Source: Paenibacillus sp. 1781tsa1 (GTDB lineage Bacteria > Bacillota > Bacilli > Paenibacillales > Paenibacillaceae). Taken from it: a stretch of 64,000 nucleotides of DNA. Below are positions 61,064 to 64,000 of the stretch, piece after piece. The notes under the pieces are model-generated. The model was given only the letters and a program-made list of their open reading frames with translations. It was not told the DNA's origin and ran no database searches. A program made the position numbers and the translations under genes. Within the stretch, counting starts at the first letter, position 1. The number at the start of each line of letters is the position of its first letter. The stretch spans positions 6,448,001 through 6,512,000 of the forward strand of contig NZ_JAMYWY010000001.1 in NCBI RefSeq assembly GCF_024159265.1. Direction: 5' to 3'.

Positions 61064-62650
61064 TTACCGTCCGCGACGAGAATCGCGACGGTCGCCCTTC
61101 GCCGGTCCGCGTCCTGCGGATTCCGGACGGCGAGAGCCTTCGCTGCTGCGCCCGGAGGTGCGCTTGTCAGCACTACGGCCAGCCCAGCCGCTGCTGCGCT
61201 CATCGCCACTGCGGCCCGCACTGCGTCCGCCTTGGCTCGCACCGCGGCTACTGCTGCGGCCACCTTGGCCTGCTGCACTACGACTGCTGTCGCTGCTGCG
61301 CGCGGAACCACGGCCTGCGCTGCGCTCGTCGCCACTGCGGCCGCCGCTACGACCACCACTGCGTCCACCTTCGCCACCGCGGGAACCACGCCCCCCACGT
61401 CCGCCATCTCTGCGATCGTTACGGCCTGCACCACGACGGGCGCTGCCTGTTCCGGAAGAGCGTCCGCCTCGTTCGTCATCCCCCTGACTGTTGATGGAAC
61501 GTCTAGCTGCTCCTGTTGAAGCAATTGGACCTTCGCTCGTCCACTGGATACGGGACAGCTTTTGGTCAATACCTTGTTCAATACGTGCAAGTTCCGGTCT
61601 GTCGTGCTCTGTTGCAAAGGTTACAGCAAGGCCTGTACCGCCTGCACGGCCCGTACGACCTATCCGGTGGATATAACTTTCCGCATCATGCGGCATATCG
61701 TAGTTAAATACATGCGTTACGCCTTCAACATCAAGTCCACGTGCAGCTACATCTGTAGCAACCAGCACTTGCAGTTTGGCATCGCGGAACGCTTTCATGA
61801 CGTTCTCACGCTTGGATTGGGACAGATCTCCATGAAGTTCATCACTTGCATAACCTGCTTCACGCAGATCTTGGTTCAACTTGGATGCACGACGCTTGGT
61901 CCGGCAGAAAATTATCGCCAAGTATGGGCGATACGTATCAATCATGCCGCGAAGTGCTTCAAGCTTGCCGCGATCCGTACATTCCAGCACCTGCTGGCGA
62001 ATTTGTTTGATCGGGATAACCGATTGGGAGGATACTTTTACATCTTCCGGATCTTTCATGTAGGTCTTTGCCAAGTGGCGAATACCCTTCGGCATCGTTG
62101 CTGAGAACAGCATCGTTTGGCGTTTGTGTGGCAGCTCGCTAAGAATCGTCTCCACATCGTCCAGGAAACCCATGTGCAGCATTTGGTCGGCTTCATCCAG
62201 CACCAGTTTTTTGACATTATTCAGCTTCAACGTGCCCCGGCGCAGGTGATCCAGGAGACGACCCGGTGTACCAATCACGATCTGGGTGCCGTTCTGCAAT
62301 TTACGCAGTTGCTTGTCCACATCCTGCCCGCCGTATACGGCAAGTACGTGCAGTTTATCGTCGTTTGCCGTTAGCTTCTTCGCTTCTTCCGTAATTTGCA
62401 GCGCAAGCTCACGCGTAGGCGCGATAATCAACGCTTGCGGCGAACGGTCAGATACATTAATTTTCTGAATAATCGGCAGCAAAAAAGCCAGCGTTTTCCC
62501 TGTGCCTGTCTGTGCCTCGGCGATAATATCGCGTCCACCCAGCAGTACCGGAATCGAACGTTCCTGTACCGGAGTCGGCACGGCGATGCCCTGATGTTTC
62601 AGGATCTCGCACCATTCCGGGCGAATGCCCAGTTGTTCAAAGTTTGCCAA
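61064..62650 (-). CDS. cshA: DEAD-box RNA helicase, CshA-like
   Basis: This 528-residue ATP-dependent RNA helicase is of the kind that acts in the degradosome and in ribosome assembly, mainly in the cold. Motifs in order: Q-motif (PTPVQ, Q29), motif I AQTGTGKT (46-53), Ia PTREL, Ib TPGR, II DEAD, III SAT, then IV-VI (IIFCRTKRRAS, TDVAARGLD, HRIGRTGRAG). Residues about 375-528 form a low-complexity Arg/Gly/Ser tail with repeated GGRSGGRSGDERS-type blocks, which would bind RNA. GAGGTG precedes the ATG. The base core is standard; the tail is longer than in B. subtilis CshA. Confidence 0.95.
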   Translation of the reverse strand: MANFEQLGIRPEWCEILKHQGIAVPTPVQERSIPVLLGGRDIIAEAQTGTGKTLAFLLPIIQKINVSDRSPQALIIAPTRELALQITEEAKKLTANDDKLHVLAVYGGQDVDKQLRKLQNGTQIVIGTPGRLLDHLRRGTLKLNNVKKLVLDEADQMLHMGFLDDVETILSELPHKRQTMLFSATMPKGIRHLAKTYMKDPEDVKVSSQSVIPIKQIRQQVLECTDRGKLEALRGMIDTYRPYLAIIFCRTKRRASKLNQDLREAGYASDELHGDLSQSKRENVMKAFRDAKLQVLVATDVAARGLDVEGVTHVFNYDMPHDAESYIHRIGRTGRAGGTGLAVTFATEHDRPELARIEQGIDQKLSRIQWTSEGPIASTGAARRSINSQGDDERGGRSSGTGSARRGAGRNDRRDGGRGGRGSRGGEGGRSGGRSGGRSGDERSAGRGSARSSDSSRSAAGQGGRSSSRGASQGGRSAGRSGDERSSGWAGRSADKRTSGRSSEGSRRPESAGRGPAKGDRRDSRRGR

Positions 62651-63298
62651 TCGTTACACCTCTGTATATTCATTTAGATAAGTCCATTTCATAATGACTT
62701 AAGTATCAGTATCTGCCATTAAGACTAGTTTTCCTTAGTTCAATCATGATTATGAAATGAATTTTTTAAAAAGCAATCCACTCGTTGCTCTTCTTCTCCA
62801 TACCCTGTAGTTTACACGTTAGTCAAGCAAAACAAAAGGGGATACAGCGTTACACCCCCAACTTGTAGCACAAAACCCAAAGATCAGCGTAACTTGTATC
62901 AACCAAGTGAGTTTAAGGTCGGTTATGAGATGAACTACAGGTGCTCTCTGAAAATGATGATGAATGGAGCAACCTAAGTTGCCAGCTCGAAATATGACTC
63001 GGACTCTGTGGATGGGGTTGGGAATTTGAATGCACGTGGTCAGGCTGAGGGCATAGCAGTTACCTGATAATGGTACTCCATGAGAAGGATGTAATGGATC
63101 GTTATGTTCATAACCCTAGGATAGATAGGCTTAGAGATAGCGTTGAGATTGCTGCTATGATTCTATAAATTGTTGTGAAGGTCATCCTAAAACAGATCAA
63201 AAGGAAGCGATTTTGCGAAAGTTCAGGAATTAAAGGTACCTGGAATCACTCTGTACATTGGGATCAAGATTCAAGATTTCTCGCAGTTCAAAAATAGC
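62651..63298. other. Non-coding stretch upstream of the helicase gene
   Basis: Only short broken frames occur here. The best is 63070-63168 (32 codons, MVLHEKDVMDRYVHNPRIDR and onward); its frame stays open for about 40 more codons beyond one stop. No ribosome site or domain was seen, so it may be a gene remnant or chance. Confidence 0.4.
62838..62859 (-). terminator. Terminator-like hairpin upstream of the helicase gene
   Basis: On the minus strand GGGGGTGTA pairs with TGTATCCCC, followed by TTTTGTTTT. No gene ends just before it, so it may be a leader attenuator of the helicase transcript or the terminator of a decayed gene. Confidence 0.6.
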
Positions 63299-63530
63299 TC
63301 TAACGATGCAATTCCCACGCACCACTAATTCTAACGAATCTAGGACACCCTATTACGCCAATTAAAGCCGTTTGGATTTTCTAACGAACTCCAGTCACCT
63401 TATTACTCGGATATACCCGCGAAACGGCATCAGTATAGGTGAAATCAGCATAATAAGATGTCTGAGATTCGTTAAAATAACGAAAACATGAAATACCCCC
63501 ATATAAGACGTGCCAGGTTCGTTAGAACGT
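63299..63530. repeat. CTAACGAA repeat cluster 2 (two direct plus two inverted units)
   Basis: Units start near 63331 (CTAACGAATCTAGGACACCC) and 63381 (CTAACGAACTCCAGTCACCT), then appear inverted near 63450 (AATAAGATGTCTGAGATTCG) and 63505 (AAGACGTGCCAGGTTCGTTA). A weaker unit is at 63299 (TCTAACGATGCAATTCCCAC). The order and spacing match cluster 1 at 7660. Confidence 0.75.
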
Positions 63531-63624
63531 ACAGACCAGTAAAAGGACACAAGCCTAAGAACAATAACATCAGCTACAGCAATAACAACTTCTACTAGAA
63601 CAGAACATCAACTGCAAAAGCTAG

Positions 63625-63706
63625 AACACCAACACCAACACCAACACCAACACCAACACCAACACCAACACCAACACCAACACCAACACCAACACCAACA
63701 CCAACA
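63625..63706 (+). repeat. AACACC hexanucleotide microsatellite, 13.7 copies
   Basis: Thirteen exact AACACC units plus AACA. The flanks (63540-63800) are also low-complexity, rich in AAC and ACT triplets, but no gene can be supported. Copy number is likely to vary between isolates. Confidence 0.9.
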
Positions 63707-63829
63707 TTATCAACCAAAAACAGCCAACACTACCTATACTTCTACTAAAACTATCACTACTATAACTATCTATACTGCTATAAGAACTACCACTACTTCG
63801 CAGTACACACCATATCCTCTAAATAAAAA

Positions 63830-63876
63830 CAGCGACGCCTTCTCCCCGAATTACATTGGGAAAAAGTGCGTCGCTG
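63830..63876 (-). terminator. Rho-independent terminator for a gene to the right
   Basis: CAGCGACGC pairs perfectly with GCGTCGCTG. On the minus strand GTTTTTATTT follows. A minus-strand frame ending KVIVLK-stop near 63971 may be the tail of the gene it serves, lying mostly beyond the window. Confidence 0.75.
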
Positions 63877-64000
63877 ATAAAAAACTTTTTATGTTGTCTA
63901 CTATATAGGGCTATCGCAATAGGGCTATCGCACGTTTACTACATATGGCTGTCGCACGTCTGCTCACCACTACTTTAGAACAATAACCTTCATAACTTCT

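Noticed and set aside
60877..61519. Several plus-strand frames rich in Arg, Ala or Thr
   Set aside because: They are complements of the RG-rich helicase tail.
63625..63706. Tandem array considered as CRISPR
   Set aside because: Six-base units without spacers; simple microsatellite, and no cas genes.

Overview
The window looks like a chromosomal segment of a Paenibacillus-type Gram-positive (Bacillales). The reasons are the AGGAGG-type ribosome binding sites, the YesM/YesN-like two-component genes beside LplA/B/C-type sugar ABC transporters, a GH42 and a large GH94 enzyme, a Btr-like AraC regulator fused to a siderophore-binding domain, a Fur-box-controlled ABC gene, a YoaE-like molybdoenzyme and a CshA-type helicase. 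No rRNA, tRNA, CRISPR array or prophage was seen.

Layout. 1-6.1 kb: a truncated YesM-type sensor kinase, a GH42 beta-galactosidase, an AraC regulator, mobA and an MFS transporter. 6.2-8.1 kb: an intact IS3-family element and two kinds of short repeat. 8.1-14 kb: glutaminyl-tRNA synthetase, a DUF2164 protein, two GNAT acetyltransferases, an atypical SDR and a MerR-methyltransferase fusion with a 19-bp-spacer promoter. 14-19 kb: a GH94 phosphorylase (probably acting on 1,2-beta-oligoglucan) and a LacI regulator with three GAAACGTTTC palindromes. 19-24 kb: a siderophore module (Btr-like regulator, direct repeats, Fur box, binding lipoprotein, exporter-fold ABC protein). 24-34 kb: a beta-solenoid-like protein, then a carbohydrate uptake and sensing cluster (two binding lipoproteins, two permeases, sensor kinase, response regulator). 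34-43 kb: an MFS transporter, molybdoenzyme, formate/nitrite channel, NADH oxidase with TGTGA-N6-TCAC boxes, glutathione peroxidase and a siderophore ATPase behind a Fur box.

43.4-59.2 kb holds the most unusual content. Seven minus-strand genes encode a GAP1-like adaptor with one membrane span, a zinc-ribbon P-loop GTPase of the double-GTPase type, a beta-rich protein, a membrane vWA protein, a tubulin-partner protein, a large tubulin-like GTPase and a secreted/membrane vWA protein with an FHA-like tail. Two genes read the other way: a 47-residue membrane peptide and a zinc-ribbon membrane protein. The families match components of predicted GTPase/vWA conflict or envelope-sensing systems; the function is unknown.

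59.4-64 kb: a possible structured RNA, an AT-rich pair of secreted proteins, an RG-rich DEAD-box helicase, and a long non-coding tail with a palindromic repeat cluster and an AACACC microsatellite.

Three dispersed repeat families were found: (1) a 150-190 bp imperfect palindrome (724, 6162, 55869, partial at 47878) whose internal hairpin shows a compensatory base change; (2) a 166 bp element with perfect 12-bp inverted ends (10045); (3) clusters of CTAACGAA units, two direct then two inverted, at 7.7 kb and 63.4 kb.
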